A stretch of DNA of 10,474 bases from Mariprofundus sp. (GCA_030951095.1 JAUZQI010000103.1:1-10474); one strand, 5' to 3'. Counted from the first letter of the stretch, positions 1 to 7,229 are shown. Numbers and translations are program-made. The notes: a model not told the origin generated them from the letters alone.

Positions 1-316
1 CACCATTCGCGATCTTGCCTGTTGTGACGGCACCGGCCTTAATCCTGCCTGTTGTGACGGCACCGGCCTTGATCCTGGTTGTTGTCACGGCACCAGCCTT
101 GATCCTGCCTGTTGTGACGGCACCAGCCTTAATCCTGGTTGTTGTAACGGCACCGGCTTTGATCTTGCCTGTCGTAACGGCACCGGCTTTCAGTTGCGCT
201 GTGCCGACTGAATTGGCTGGCAGCGGAGCTGCTTCCACTTGCACTGGTATCATCGCAACAGCGGCAACCATCACTATGCTTGCACACTGAACTATAGTTT
301 TTTGTATATTGTTCAT
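1..316 (-). CDS. Exported protein with 10-residue KAGAVTTGRI-type tandem repeats (C-terminus outside window)
   Basis: The frame reads leftward from an ATG at 314-316 and is still open at base 1, giving 105 complete codons. A strong ribosome binding site (AAAAGGAG, about 6 nt before the ATG) and a plausible promoter upstream support this strand and start. Residues 1-29 look like a Sec signal peptide: a Lys at 6, a hydrophobic stretch at about 8-25, and a V-E-A cleavage motif at 27-29. After a short linker (APLPANSVGTAQL), residues 43-102 are six gapless 10-residue units of the form KAGAVTT(G/T)(K/R)I, and a seventh, diverged unit begins ANG. DNA differences between units are mostly at third positions of this frame, as expected for selected coding sequence. 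Similar GAVTT-x-KI repeats occur in phage tail fibres and bacterial extracellular proteins, where they tend to form elongated structures. An extracellular or surface role is inference; the function is unknown. The 91-residue frame on the opposite strand is a by-product of the repeat. Confidence 0.82.
   Translation of the reverse strand, partial: MNNIQKTIVQCASIVMVAAVAMIPVQVEAAPLPANSVGTAQLKAGAVTTGKIKAGAVTTTRIKAGAVTTGRIKAGAVTTTRIKAGAVTTGRIKAGAVTTGKIANG
11..190 (-). repeat. Six tandem 30-bp coding repeats
   Basis: Six consecutive 30-bp units (11-40, 41-70, 71-100, 101-130, 131-160, 161-190) have no insertions or deletions between them. Read on the minus strand each encodes KAGAVTT(G/T)(K/R)I. 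From the protein N-terminus the variable pair runs GK, TR, GR, TR, GR, GK. This hints at duplication of a 60-bp (two-unit) block inside the array. The array is expected to vary in copy number between strains. Confidence 0.9.
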
Positions 317-366
317 TGTAATCTCCTTTTAGGGACGCTATCGCTTAACAAACAATACCCATCATA

Positions 367-396
367 AGTAAATGAGAATATGCCCCTCTGTGTCAA
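367..396 (-). promoter_or_regulatory. Probable sigma70 promoter for the repeat protein gene
   Basis: On the minus strand a perfect -35 hexamer TTGACA (391-396) is followed after 18 bp by TTTACT (367-372), which matches the -10 consensus at 4 of 6 positions. A second AT-rich hexamer, TATGAT (361-366), lies just downstream at a poor spacing (24 bp). Transcription would begin around 360, giving a leader of about 45 nt before the ATG at 316. The -35 match is strong and the -10 assignment is uncertain. Confidence 0.5.
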
Positions 397-455
397 GTAT
401 AGATAAATAAAAAAAAAATGTTAGTACCCAATATGAACTGAATCTGAAATCTGTA

Positions 456-533
456 CTATGCTTCCAGATTCAACCAGTGATGTTCCGCCTCTGAGACTTC
501 CTCAAAATCCGACGCAATAATCCGCTTACGCAT
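456..533 (-). CDS. Possible 25-residue small ORF with good ribosome binding site
   Basis: On the minus strand AGGAG sits 7 nt before an ATG (531-533), which opens a 25-codon frame ending in TAG at 456-458. The product reads MRKRIIASDFEEV followed by SEAEHHWLNLEA. It is charged and has no membrane segment. It lies between radC and the repeat-protein gene, all on the same strand. I do not recognise it. The good Shine-Dalgarno spacing favours translation. It could be a genuine small protein, a leader peptide, or the preserved 5' end of a gene whose remainder has been lost. A run of ten T residues (minus strand, 409-418) follows the stop, but I see no strong stem before it, so I do not call a terminator. 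Confidence 0.35.
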   Translation of the reverse strand: MRKRIIASDFEEVSEAEHHWLNLEA

Positions 534-630
534 TTACTATCTCCTCTGTCTAACCACCCAGTACTGTAGGATGAATAGGCCTGTCATCAGTTTATGTGCA
601 TTGAGCAAGCTTCGTTGCCGGCACATGGGA

Positions 631-1305
631 TTAATACCAACCGTTCTCCTTGAACGAGAGCACTTCGGTACCGGCAATCAGAAAGTGATCGAGAATTTTA
701 ATTTCCAGCGGTGAACATGCCTCGTCCATGCGACGGGTCAGATCGACATCTTCCTGACTGGCACGGGCTGTACCACCGGGGTGATTATGAAACAGAATTA
801 AACCCTTGGCATCAAGTTCGAGCGCGCGCTTCATCAAATTGCGCGGGTAGATCGCAGTGCGATCCACCGTGCCTTCGAATAAAATCTGGGTGGCCAGATG
901 GCGGTGTTGTTGATCGGCGAATACCGCGCCAAAGCACTCCATGCCACGCCCCTGCACCAGCATACGCAAATGCGCCTTGACCTTTTCCGGTCGATCAAAC
1001 ACTTTTTTGCCAGGCAGACCGGAAGCCAGATAGCGGATTTCCACCTGCCTGATCAGGGTCAGAAATACTGCACCCTTCTCACCTACGCCTTTGGTTTGGG
1101 AAAGTTCCGCCGCAGTCGCATCAAACACACCGGCCAGCGTACCGAAAGTATTCAGTAATCGATTGGCAATCGGTTTCACATCGATGCGTGGAATCGCATA
1201 GGTTAACAGTAATTCCAGCACTTCATAATCGTGGAACCCGTCAAATCCGTGTGCAGTAAAACGTTTCCTCAGTCGTTCCCGGTGCCCTTTAATACTCTCG
1301 TCCAT
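631..1305 (-). CDS. radC: RadC family JAB/MPN-domain protein
   Basis: This is a RadC (UPF0758) family protein. The family is historically tied to DNA repair, but its biochemical role is unsettled; the MPN/JAMM fold suggests a metal-dependent hydrolase. From the ATG at 1305 it is 224 residues, the usual RadC length. It shows the N-terminal GHRERLRKRF block, a helix-hairpin-helix-like segment at about residues 66-85 (LSQTKGVGEKGAVFLTLI), and a JAMM site: Glu144 in FEGT, then HNHPGGTARASQED with His173, His175 and Asp186. The usual HNHPSG is HNHPGG here. The frame can be extended upstream to a GTG at 1389 (252 residues), but that extension crosses a 13-bp tandem duplication, lacks family-like sequence and would make the protein unusually long, so I prefer 1305. 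No good Shine-Dalgarno precedes either start. The gene diverges from gdhB. Confidence 0.93.
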   Translation of the reverse strand: MDESIKGHRERLRKRFTAHGFDGFHDYEVLELLLTYAIPRIDVKPIANRLLNTFGTLAGVFDATAAELSQTKGVGEKGAVFLTLIRQVEIRYLASGLPGKKVFDRPEKVKAHLRMLVQGRGMECFGAVFADQQHRHLATQILFEGTVDRTAIYPRNLMKRALELDAKGLILFHNHPGGTARASQEDVDLTRRMDEACSPLEIKILDHFLIAGTEVLSFKENGWY

Positions 1306-1333
1306 GATTTGCTTATGTAAGCTCAGAAAAGTC

Positions 1334-1359
1334 TTTGCGTCAAACATTTGCGTCAAACA
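1334..1359. repeat. Perfect 13-bp tandem duplication in the radC/gdhB divergent region
   Basis: TTTGCGTCAAACA occurs twice back to back (1334-1346 and 1347-1359). On the minus strand each copy contains TTGACG, a -35-like hexamer. The unit is not a multiple of three, which argues against this DNA being conserved radC coding sequence. It lies 28 bp upstream of the preferred radC start and 59 bp upstream of gdhB, a position suited to an operator or a doubled promoter element. The regulatory role is inference. Confidence 0.75.
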
Positions 1360-1382
1360 AACATGTTGTTGCGCAGTTTTAT

Positions 1383-1412
1383 TCGACACTGCCCTCTATC
1401 GAGCGCTAAACT
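1383..1412 (+). promoter_or_regulatory. Candidate gdhB promoter placing the transcription start at the ATG
   Basis: TCGACA (1383-1388, 5 of 6 to the -35 consensus) and TAAACT (1407-1412, 4 of 6 to the -10 consensus) are separated by 18 bp. A start 6-8 nt past the -10 falls at about 1418-1420, on the gdhB ATG. Since no Shine-Dalgarno precedes that ATG, a leaderless transcript is possible. The match is moderate and could be chance. Confidence 0.3.
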
Positions 1413-1418
1413 ATAGCC

Positions 1419-4400
1419 ATGCGACATTTGCGACACCAACTCATCACACTGCTCGATCAGGCCCGCCGTCAGCATCGTATGGATACAGTACAGCCACGCC
1501 TGATGGCGTCACTGGTACAGGACTTCCTTACCCTGCTGCCTAAAGGCAAAAGCAACCGTGTGGATATGCATGCCCGTACTCTCAGTTACGGTAATCTGCA
1601 TCGGCATATTTTCACCATTCGATGCCCCGATCAGGCTTTTTATCTGGATGCTATCAAAGGCTACCTGCTGCGTCAGGGCATTCAGCCCATCGGCCAGCAA
1701 ACGATGGTCGCCAGAATGGCTTGCGGCCCTGATGGCTGCGAGCTGGAGCTACGCAACCCCGATGTTCACGACGAAGATAATTTTATGTTTATCGCTCTGC
1801 ATATCTCTGCCACATTATCGCCCGATCCGGAACCGATCAGAATAGATATTCAGGCCATATTGCAGTCTGTCGATCTTTCGGTCAGTGATTTTTCCCGCAT
1901 GCGCCAGTCAATCGGTCAGTTCATTGCCCGCCTGATGCCCGAGAAGCCGGATGCCGCTGCGCTGCTTGACTGGATGAACGATAATCACTATCTCTTCTTC
2001 GGCATGCAACATGGTGACATACGGCTCGGCCTGTTGCGTAACAAGCGTGTACTGAACCGCGTCATTCCCAACCTGCTGGAAGACTTGCAACATTGCGTTT
2101 CGACACAGACTGCTGGATTGATATGGGTAAATCTGGCAGCTGCGCAACATTATCTATACAGCGCTGCCAATATCGAAGTCGTACAAATCTGCTGGACAGA
2201 GCCGGATGGTAACATGGCGACCGCACTGCTAATCGGCCATTGTTCACGCAGTGCGCGTTTTGCCAATGCCAGTTATTTACCCATCATGGCTTCAGGCTGG
2301 CGCAAACTTGCCAACGACCCACTATTGCAACATTCCGCTTTTTACCGGCGCGAGATTCGCACCCTGTTCGATCGTATGCCCAAACGCATTCTGTTAACGA
2401 CCAATCCTTCCGACTGGCTGGAACCGCTGAAGGCCATTATTGATCTGGCCGATCCGATGCAGCTGGTTGCCACCATATTACCTTCACAGGAAGGTGATCT
2501 GGATACCCTGATGATCGCCATGACAGCCAAGCGCTACGGACCGACAGTACTACAGCGCATGCTGGTATCACTGCACGATGCCGGCCTGAATACACATGAG
2601 CATGAATCATTCGGTATCGGCCCGCACCGCATTATTCTTATCGGTATCGATCAGAAGAAGCCGGATATCAGCGCTGAAAAGCTGCATGATCTTATTTGTC
2701 AGTGTATTGTATTCTGGAAGGATATTGCCAAAACCGATGTACTCAAGCATTCTGATATTTTCAATATCCCCGAAACGCTGAAAGAGCTTGAGTCTATACC
2801 TCCGCTGTATCAGGAACTGTTCCCCCCGGCTCAGTTCACGGGTGATATCCAGATGCGGCGTCGCGTGTTGGCCAACCGGCGCAGTTGCGTACATATCACA
2901 CCACGGGAAAAACCCGGCCATGACATTGAATTGCGTATCTATTCGCTGCAACAGCCATCGCTCGGCACACTGGTCGATATTATTCGCGCCTTTGACCTCG
3001 ACCCGGTTCAGGAAGCCGTAGTCCCCTTTGGCAAAGACCCAGAATGTGCGGAGTCGCCGCAAAGCGGCTGTGGCTGCATTCATATTTCATCCCTGACCTG
3101 CCATTCTCCCCGCGATCTGGATACCGAAGATGATGCCCGTCTCAGGCGTGCTCTAGCACTGGTGCTCAATGGCGAAGCCGATCGTGACCCTGCCAATGCG
3201 CTGCTGATTAGCGCCGGACTGGATATTGATGATATCGCCATTCTGATCACTTTGCGTAACCATCTAATTCAACTGATGCCTGATGCCGCCAAGCTACCAC
3301 TGACCGATATGATGCTCCGCCACGCATCAGTTTCGGCTTGCCTGCATCAAATGTTTGCCTCCCGTCATGTGCCGGACATGCCGGAGTCAAACCGAACTAC
3401 GTCCCGCGATGCTTTCCAACAGGCTATGCAGGGCGTTGCTTCACTGACCGATGACCGATGGTTTCGGGCTCTGGCCGAATTGACTGAAGCCTCACTAAGA
3501 ACCAATGCATTTATTCGCGAAACCGGCGCCCCCATCGGCATCAAAATTGATCCGCAACAACTGAGCTTTGCTGTGCATCCGAAACCATACCGTGAAATTT
3601 TTGTGCATGGTGTACATGTGGAAGGCATTCATCTTCGCGCCGGCCCCATTGCCCGGGGCGGCCTGAGATATTCTGATCGCCCGGCTGATTTCCGCACTGA
3701 GGTGCTGGAACTAATGAGTACGCAGGTCATCAAAAATGGGCAGATTGTACCAACCGGTTCCAAGGGTGGCTTTGTTGTACGAGGCGACAGTGGGCCTGAT
3801 TTTGTACTGCAGCAATATCGCAGTTTTATCCGTACCCTGCTTGATCTGACCGACAATTTTCAGAAGGGCGAAGCCATCCCTCCGAAAGGCATGGTGATTG
3901 CACCACAGGACGCCGACGACCCCTATTTCGTAGTAGCTGCGGACAAGGGAACGGCACGCTTTTCCGACGATGCCAACGAAGAATCCAGTGCTGCCGGTTT
4001 CTGGCTGGATGATGCTTTCGCCAGTGGCGGCAGGCATGGCTATGACCACAAGGTCGTCGGTATTACAGCGCGTGGTGCCTGGATATGCGCTGAACATCAT
4101 TTTGCCAAGCTGGGGATTGATGCCAGCCGCGATCCGATTTCCTGCGTTGGCATCGGGGATATGGGGGGGGATGTCTTTGGCAATGGCATGCTGCTTAATC
4201 CCGCATTAAAACTGCTCGCAGCATTCAACCATCAACATATCTTCCTCGACCCGAACCCGGATATAATCCAAGCCTATGCCGAACGTCAGCGTCTGTTTGC
4301 AAGCGTATCCGGTTGGGGAACCTATAACACGAAGCTCATTAGCACCGGCGGTGGCGTTTTCGCACGCAGCGCCAAGCAGATAACCCTGTCAGATGATGTG

Positions 4401-6035
4401 CGTCGCATACTCGGTATAGATGCCGATTCGCTGTCAGGCGAAGCATTGATTCGTGCTATTCTCTCCGCTCCCGTCGATCTGTTATACAATGGCGGTATTG
4501 GCACTTATGTCAAAGCCAGTGATGAGAGCCATGCACAAGTCCGTGATCCGGCCAATAATGCCGTGCGCATTGATGCAACCGGACTGCGCTGCAAAGTCGT
4601 ATGTGAAGGCGGTAATCTCGGCTTCACCCAAAAAGCACGCATCGAATATGCTCAGTCAGAGGGCATAATCAACACCGATGCCATGGATAATTCCGCCGGT
4701 GTGGACATGTCTGACCATGAGGTAAACCTGAAAACCCTGTTTTCTTCGCTGCCGTCAAAACTACCGGACAAGCAGCGCAACAGGTTGCTGGAGAAACTCA
4801 CGGATACAGTCACCAAACAGTGTCTGGATGATAATCTATTGCAATCGCGGGTGCTTACGCTGGCTGAACTCGATGCGTTGCAACACCTTCCCCGTTTGCA
4901 GCGGCTACGCAATCAGCTGGCAGATGAAGGTTGGCTGGATCCGGCCATTGCCCCCTGCATTGATGATGATGCATGCCTGCCACTCAGGCCACAGATTTCT
5001 GTACTGTTGGGGCAAGAAAAGAACCGTATTCACCAACAATTATCCCTTGAATCATTCGGAAAGATGAGTGCGTTCAGCAGCGTACTACTCAAACAATATT
5101 TTCCCGGGCAATTATACAAAGCATATAGCAATGTGTTTGCAATGCATCCACTGGCTGATGAAATCATTCATACCGAAGCGACCAACACTGTGATTAATCA
5201 ATTCGGACTGGTTGCAGTGTACCATCTGCAATCAATGCTGGATGCATCTACCTCTGATATTGTTGAGGCTCTGCTGATTGCCGATACTGTACTGGATCAT
5301 AAAACATTGCGTACCGCAATCTGGCAATGTGACAGCGATATTGACACCATTATTGCATTGCAACGCAGCTTGCAGGAATATCTGATGCTATTCGCTGAAG
5401 AGCTGAGCAGGCTATGCCCTATACGAAAACTGGATGCGAACTGGATTGAGCGTCAGCGCAAAGGACTGATCCAGTTCAGTAAAAGCATTTCTAATGCTGG
5501 CATGGGTGTACTGGTCGGCAGCCATCATGCGGATTTACAGGATAATATCGCCAACTCCAGCCTGAATCAGGCACAATCGCTGCATATGGCTGCCATGCCG
5601 GCACTGGCGCAATCGGCCTGCGCTCTACATCTGGCCTCGACAACCGGCCTGCCTCTGAAACAATGCCTGAAGGCCAGCCAGGCCTGTTTGGCTCTGTTGC
5701 CGGTCGAAGCTCTTGAAGCGCCACTGCGTACCCCGGACTGGGGCGATGAAGATGCCCATAATCTGCGCCGTGAATGGTTGCATCGCCTGACCATGCTGAA
5801 AAACAGGGCGATTAATCAACTGTTGCAACAACCGGACAGGCAATACTTGCGTGCGGGCCGAAAACTGTGGCATAGCCACCGATTGTGGCCCCATATAAAG
5901 CCATTCATAGCCCCTCACCAGGAGTTGGAAGCCGGAACTACGAAAAAGCCCGGAGAACCACGTCGTGCTGAATCGAGGCGCATGCGCCTGCTGCTTGCGC
6001 TAACACGCCTTGAGTCAATTATAGATAATAACTAG
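1419..6035 (+). CDS. gdhB: NAD-specific glutamate dehydrogenase, large (180-kDa) class
   Basis: It catalyses oxidative deamination of L-glutamate to 2-oxoglutarate and ammonium with NAD+, usually in glutamate catabolism, in the cytoplasm. The protein has 1538 residues, slightly under the family's usual 1580-1650. About 650 N-terminal residues (regulatory, ACT-like region in this family) precede the catalytic core. Core landmarks are GGLRYSDRPADFRTEV from Gly747, Lys772 and Lys782 ten residues apart in KNGQIVPTGSKGGF, catalytic-type Asp842 in AADKGTARFSD, the NAD-binding VGIGDMGGDVFGNGM (910-924), GGIGTYVK, GEGGNLG-like CEGGNLGFTQ, and Ser1092 in DNSAGVD. About 370 mostly helical C-terminal residues follow. 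From memory the family has GDMSGDVFGNG, so Gly916 replaces a Ser, and the usual KAQ before the first lysine is STQ here. No Shine-Dalgarno precedes the ATG. The last base of the stop codon comes from a mobile element. Confidence 0.97.
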   Translation: MRHLRHQLITLLDQARRQHRMDTVQPRLMASLVQDFLTLLPKGKSNRVDMHARTLSYGNLHRHIFTIRCPDQAFYLDAIKGYLLRQGIQPIGQQTMVARMACGPDGCELELRNPDVHDEDNFMFIALHISATLSPDPEPIRIDIQAILQSVDLSVSDFSRMRQSIGQFIARLMPEKPDAAALLDWMNDNHYLFFGMQHGDIRLGLLRNKRVLNRVIPNLLEDLQHCVSTQTAGLIWVNLAAAQHYLYSAANIEVVQICWTEPDGNMATALLIGHCSRSARFANASYLPIMASGWRKLANDPLLQHSAFYRREIRTLFDRMPKRILLTTNPSDWLEPLKAIIDLADPMQLVATILPSQEGDLDTLMIAMTAKRYGPTVLQRMLVSLHDAGLNTHEHESFGIGPHRIILIGIDQKKPDISAEKLHDLICQCIVFWKDIAKTDVLKHSDIFNIPETLKELESIPPLYQELFPPAQFTGDIQMRRRVLANRRSCVHITPREKPGHDIELRIYSLQQPSLGTLVDIIRAFDLDPVQEAVVPFGKDPECAESPQSGCGCIHISSLTCHSPRDLDTEDDARLRRALALVLNGEADRDPANALLISAGLDIDDIAILITLRNHLIQLMPDAAKLPLTDMMLRHASVSACLHQMFASRHVPDMPESNRTTSRDAFQQAMQGVASLTDDRWFRALAELTEASLRTNAFIRETGAPIGIKIDPQQLSFAVHPKPYREIFVHGVHVEGIHLRAGPIARGGLRYSDRPADFRTEVLELMSTQVIKNGQIVPTGSKGGFVVRGDSGPDFVLQQYRSFIRTLLDLTDNFQKGEAIPPKGMVIAPQDADDPYFVVAADKGTARFSDDANEESSAAGFWLDDAFASGGRHGYDHKVVGITARGAWICAEHHFAKLGIDASRDPISCVGIGDMGGDVFGNGMLLNPALKLLAAFNHQHIFLDPNPDIIQAYAERQRLFASVSGWGTYNTKLISTGGGVFARSAKQITLSDDVRRILGIDADSLSGEALIRAILSAPVDLLYNGGIGTYVKASDESHAQVRDPANNAVRIDATGLRCKVVCEGGNLGFTQKARIEYAQSEGIINTDAMDNSAGVDMSDHEVNLKTLFSSLPSKLPDKQRNRLLEKLTDTVTKQCLDDNLLQSRVLTLAELDALQHLPRLQRLRNQLADEGWLDPAIAPCIDDDACLPLRPQISVLLGQEKNRIHQQLSLESFGKMSAFSSVLLKQYFPGQLYKAYSNVFAMHPLADEIIHTEATNTVINQFGLVAVYHLQSMLDASTSDIVEALLIADTVLDHKTLRTAIWQCDSDIDTIIALQRSLQEYLMLFAEELSRLCPIRKLDANWIERQRKGLIQFSKSISNAGMGVLVGSHHADLQDNIANSSLNQAQSLHMAAMPALAQSACALHLASTTGLPLKQCLKASQACLALLPVEALEAPLRTPDWGDEDAHNLRREWLHRLTMLKNRAINQLLQQPDRQYLRAGRKLWHSHRLWPHIKPFIAPHQELEAGTTKKPGEPRRAESRRMRLLLALTRLESIIDNN

Positions 6036-6198
6036 AGCCACTTGCAAAAGTCGCAAACGACGATTTACTTCCCCACTCCGGCGCAACTCGAACTGGAATT
6101 TCGGAGGATGGAACCACCATGCTCCTCATTCCATTCCAAAAATTCACTCGAAGTGGGATTGCAACTCATCCACTCGGACTTTTGCAAGTGGCTCACTA
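6031..6198. repeat. 4-bp target-site duplication ACTA flanking the MITE
   Basis: ACTA is present immediately outside both inverted repeats (6031-6034 and 6195-6198). A 4-bp duplication fits transposition by an IS5-like transposase, among others. Removing the element and one ACTA restores AAT AAC TAA, meaning gdhB ended in TAA before the insertion and now ends in TAG. Confidence 0.8.
6035..6194. mobile_element. 160-bp MITE-like element with 18-bp perfect terminal inverted repeats
   Basis: The left end GAGCCACTTGCAAAAGTC (6035-6052) and right end GACTTTTGCAAGTGGCTC (6177-6194) are perfect reverse complements of 18 bp. Inside them the two halves show weak, broken reverse-complement similarity. 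With the ACTA duplication outside, this is the structure of a miniature inverted-repeat transposable element moved in trans by a full-length insertion sequence. It encodes no transposase; the only frame of note is a minus-strand run of 33 codons from an ATG at 6120 that reads out through the left end, which I do not take as a gene. It lies between convergent gdhB and cysM, where its palindrome could also fold in either transcript. The parent family (IS5-like) is inferred from duplication length only. Confidence 0.82.
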
Positions 6199-6257
6199 AC
6201 CTGACTATTTATGAATACTGCTGCGCGATTATCACAGCAATTCATGAAATAACCGGG

Positions 6258-7199
6258 TTAAATCCCCTCGGCATAGCTGACCCGGTCGCTACCGGCGAAT
6301 ACCGGTGTGGTCAGGTATTTTTCACCGCCGTCGGGGAAGATAGCGACGATTTCACCGGGTTCTCCGGCTACCGCCAGTTTTTCCGCGACTTTCAGTGCCG
6401 CTGCCAACGCGCAACCGCATGACTGACCGGAGAGAATGCCTTCCTCCGAAGCCAGACGCTGAGTAAATCTGTACGCTTCATCAGTATCAATGCCGATTTT
6501 TTCATCATAGACCGAGGGATCATAAATACCCGGCACAATACTCGATTCAATATGTTTCAGGCCTTCAATGCCATGAAACGGGGAATCCGGTTCAGCAGCA
6601 ATGACACGGATAGCCGGATTCATTTTTTTCAGGAACCGACCTGTCCCTACCAGTGTGCCGGACGTGCCCAGCGAAGCAATAAAGTGGCTTACCTTGCCAT
6701 CACTATCGCGCCATATTTCAGGGCCTGTAGATTCTTCATGAGCCAACGGGTTGGCCGGATTATTATATTGATCATGCTTGAAGTAACGTTGGGGATTATC
6801 CTCAAAAATATCACGGGCTTTGATGATTGCACCATCCGATCCTTCCAGCGGATCGGAAAAAATTAGTTCTGCCCCGAATGCGCGGCAAATGCGCTTTCGC
6901 TCATCGGAAACATTACCCGGCATCACCAGTTGTACGCGAAAGCCCATGCTCGCACCAATCATGGCCAGCGCGATGCCCGTATTGCCGCTGGTCGAATCGA
7001 GAATTACTTTATCCGGGCGCAACAACCCTTTCTTCAAACCATCCCGGATCATCCATAGTGCAGGACGATCCTTGACCGAGCCGCCGGGGTTGAAACGCTC
7101 CAGCTTGGCATGAATACGTATATTTTCAGGCAAGTGACTGGCTATATGCTGAATTTGTGCCATGGGCGTGTTACCGATCAAATCAAGAACTGTTGTCAA
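6258..7199 (-). CDS. cysM: Cysteine synthase, CysM-like PLP enzyme
   Basis: This is a fold-type II PLP enzyme that makes L-cysteine from O-acetylserine and sulfide or thiosulfate. It has 313 residues. LIGNTPM (7-13) is the family start; Lys43 in NPGGSVKDR carries PLP; STSGNTG (69-75) binds the substrate carboxylate; GTSGTLVGTGR holds the PLP phosphate; and the Ser in GILSGQSCGCA contacts the PLP ring nitrogen. Segments such as LVMPGNVSDER and DQYNNPANPLAHEESTGPEIW's opening part resemble CysM more than CysK. Close cystathionine beta-synthase-like relatives cannot be excluded. The start is TTG at 7197-7199: a stop lies in frame just upstream, AAGGG is about 10 nt before it, and the next ATG (codon 13) would remove the conserved N-terminus. 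A large hairpin (7230-7266) lies in the leader. It is the last gene of the minus-strand series and converges on gdhB. Confidence 0.93.
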   Translation of the reverse strand: MTTVLDLIGNTPMAQIQHIASHLPENIRIHAKLERFNPGGSVKDRPALWMIRDGLKKGLLRPDKVILDSTSGNTGIALAMIGASMGFRVQLVMPGNVSDERKRICRAFGAELIFSDPLEGSDGAIIKARDIFEDNPQRYFKHDQYNNPANPLAHEESTGPEIWRDSDGKVSHFIASLGTSGTLVGTGRFLKKMNPAIRVIAAEPDSPFHGIEGLKHIESSIVPGIYDPSVYDEKIGIDTDEAYRFTQRLASEEGILSGQSCGCALAAALKVAEKLAVAGEPGEIVAIFPDGGEKYLTTPVFAGSDRVSYAEGI

Positions 7200-7229
7200 A
7201 TTACATCACCCTTGTCTCTGTGGAATCTC

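Larger units (their letters stand above)
317..630. other. Intergenic region between repeat-protein gene and radC
   Basis: About 310 bases contain no convincing full-length gene. On the minus strand they hold the ribosome binding site and probable promoter of the repeat-protein gene (323-396), a ten-base A/T homopolymer (409-418), the 25-codon small ORF (456-533) with its AGGAG (541-545), and about 85 further bases up to the radC stop. I see no clear intrinsic terminator for radC. Confidence 0.6.

Noticed and set aside
1..190. CRISPR array
   Set aside because: The 30-bp units are contiguous with no spacers and encode a periodic protein; this is a coding tandem repeat.
15..290. A 91-residue plus-strand frame of PVVTAPALIL repeats
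   Set aside because: It is the complement of a 30-bp coding repeat, so it stays open automatically. It has no ribosome binding site, and unit differences fall at synonymous positions of the minus frame, which also has a signal peptide and an AGGAG site.
409..418. Ten-base A/T run as an intrinsic terminator for the small ORF or radC
   Set aside because: On the minus strand it is a T10 tract, but no convincing GC-rich stem precedes it. It is simply AT-rich DNA upstream of the repeat-protein promoter.
1306..1389. GTG-initiated extension of radC (252 residues)
   Set aside because: It crosses an out-of-frame 13-bp tandem duplication, and the family length (about 222-224) and conserved GHRERL block fit the ATG at 1305.
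6019..6120. A 33-codon minus-strand frame starting inside the MITE (ATG at 6118-6120)
   Set aside because: GGAG is only 1 nt from the ATG, the frame reads out through the terminal repeat into antisense gdhB, and it has no transposase features.
6211..6245. Bulged hairpin between gdhB/MITE and cysM as a terminator
   Set aside because: ATGAAT(AC)TGCTG pairs with CAGCAATTCAT, but there is a 2-nt bulge, an 11-nt loop and no T-tract on either strand; too weak to call.
6042..6422. A 126-residue plus-strand frame from a TTG at 6042
   Set aside because: It starts inside the MITE terminal repeat and runs antisense through the end of cysM, with no ribosome binding site and no recognisable domain.
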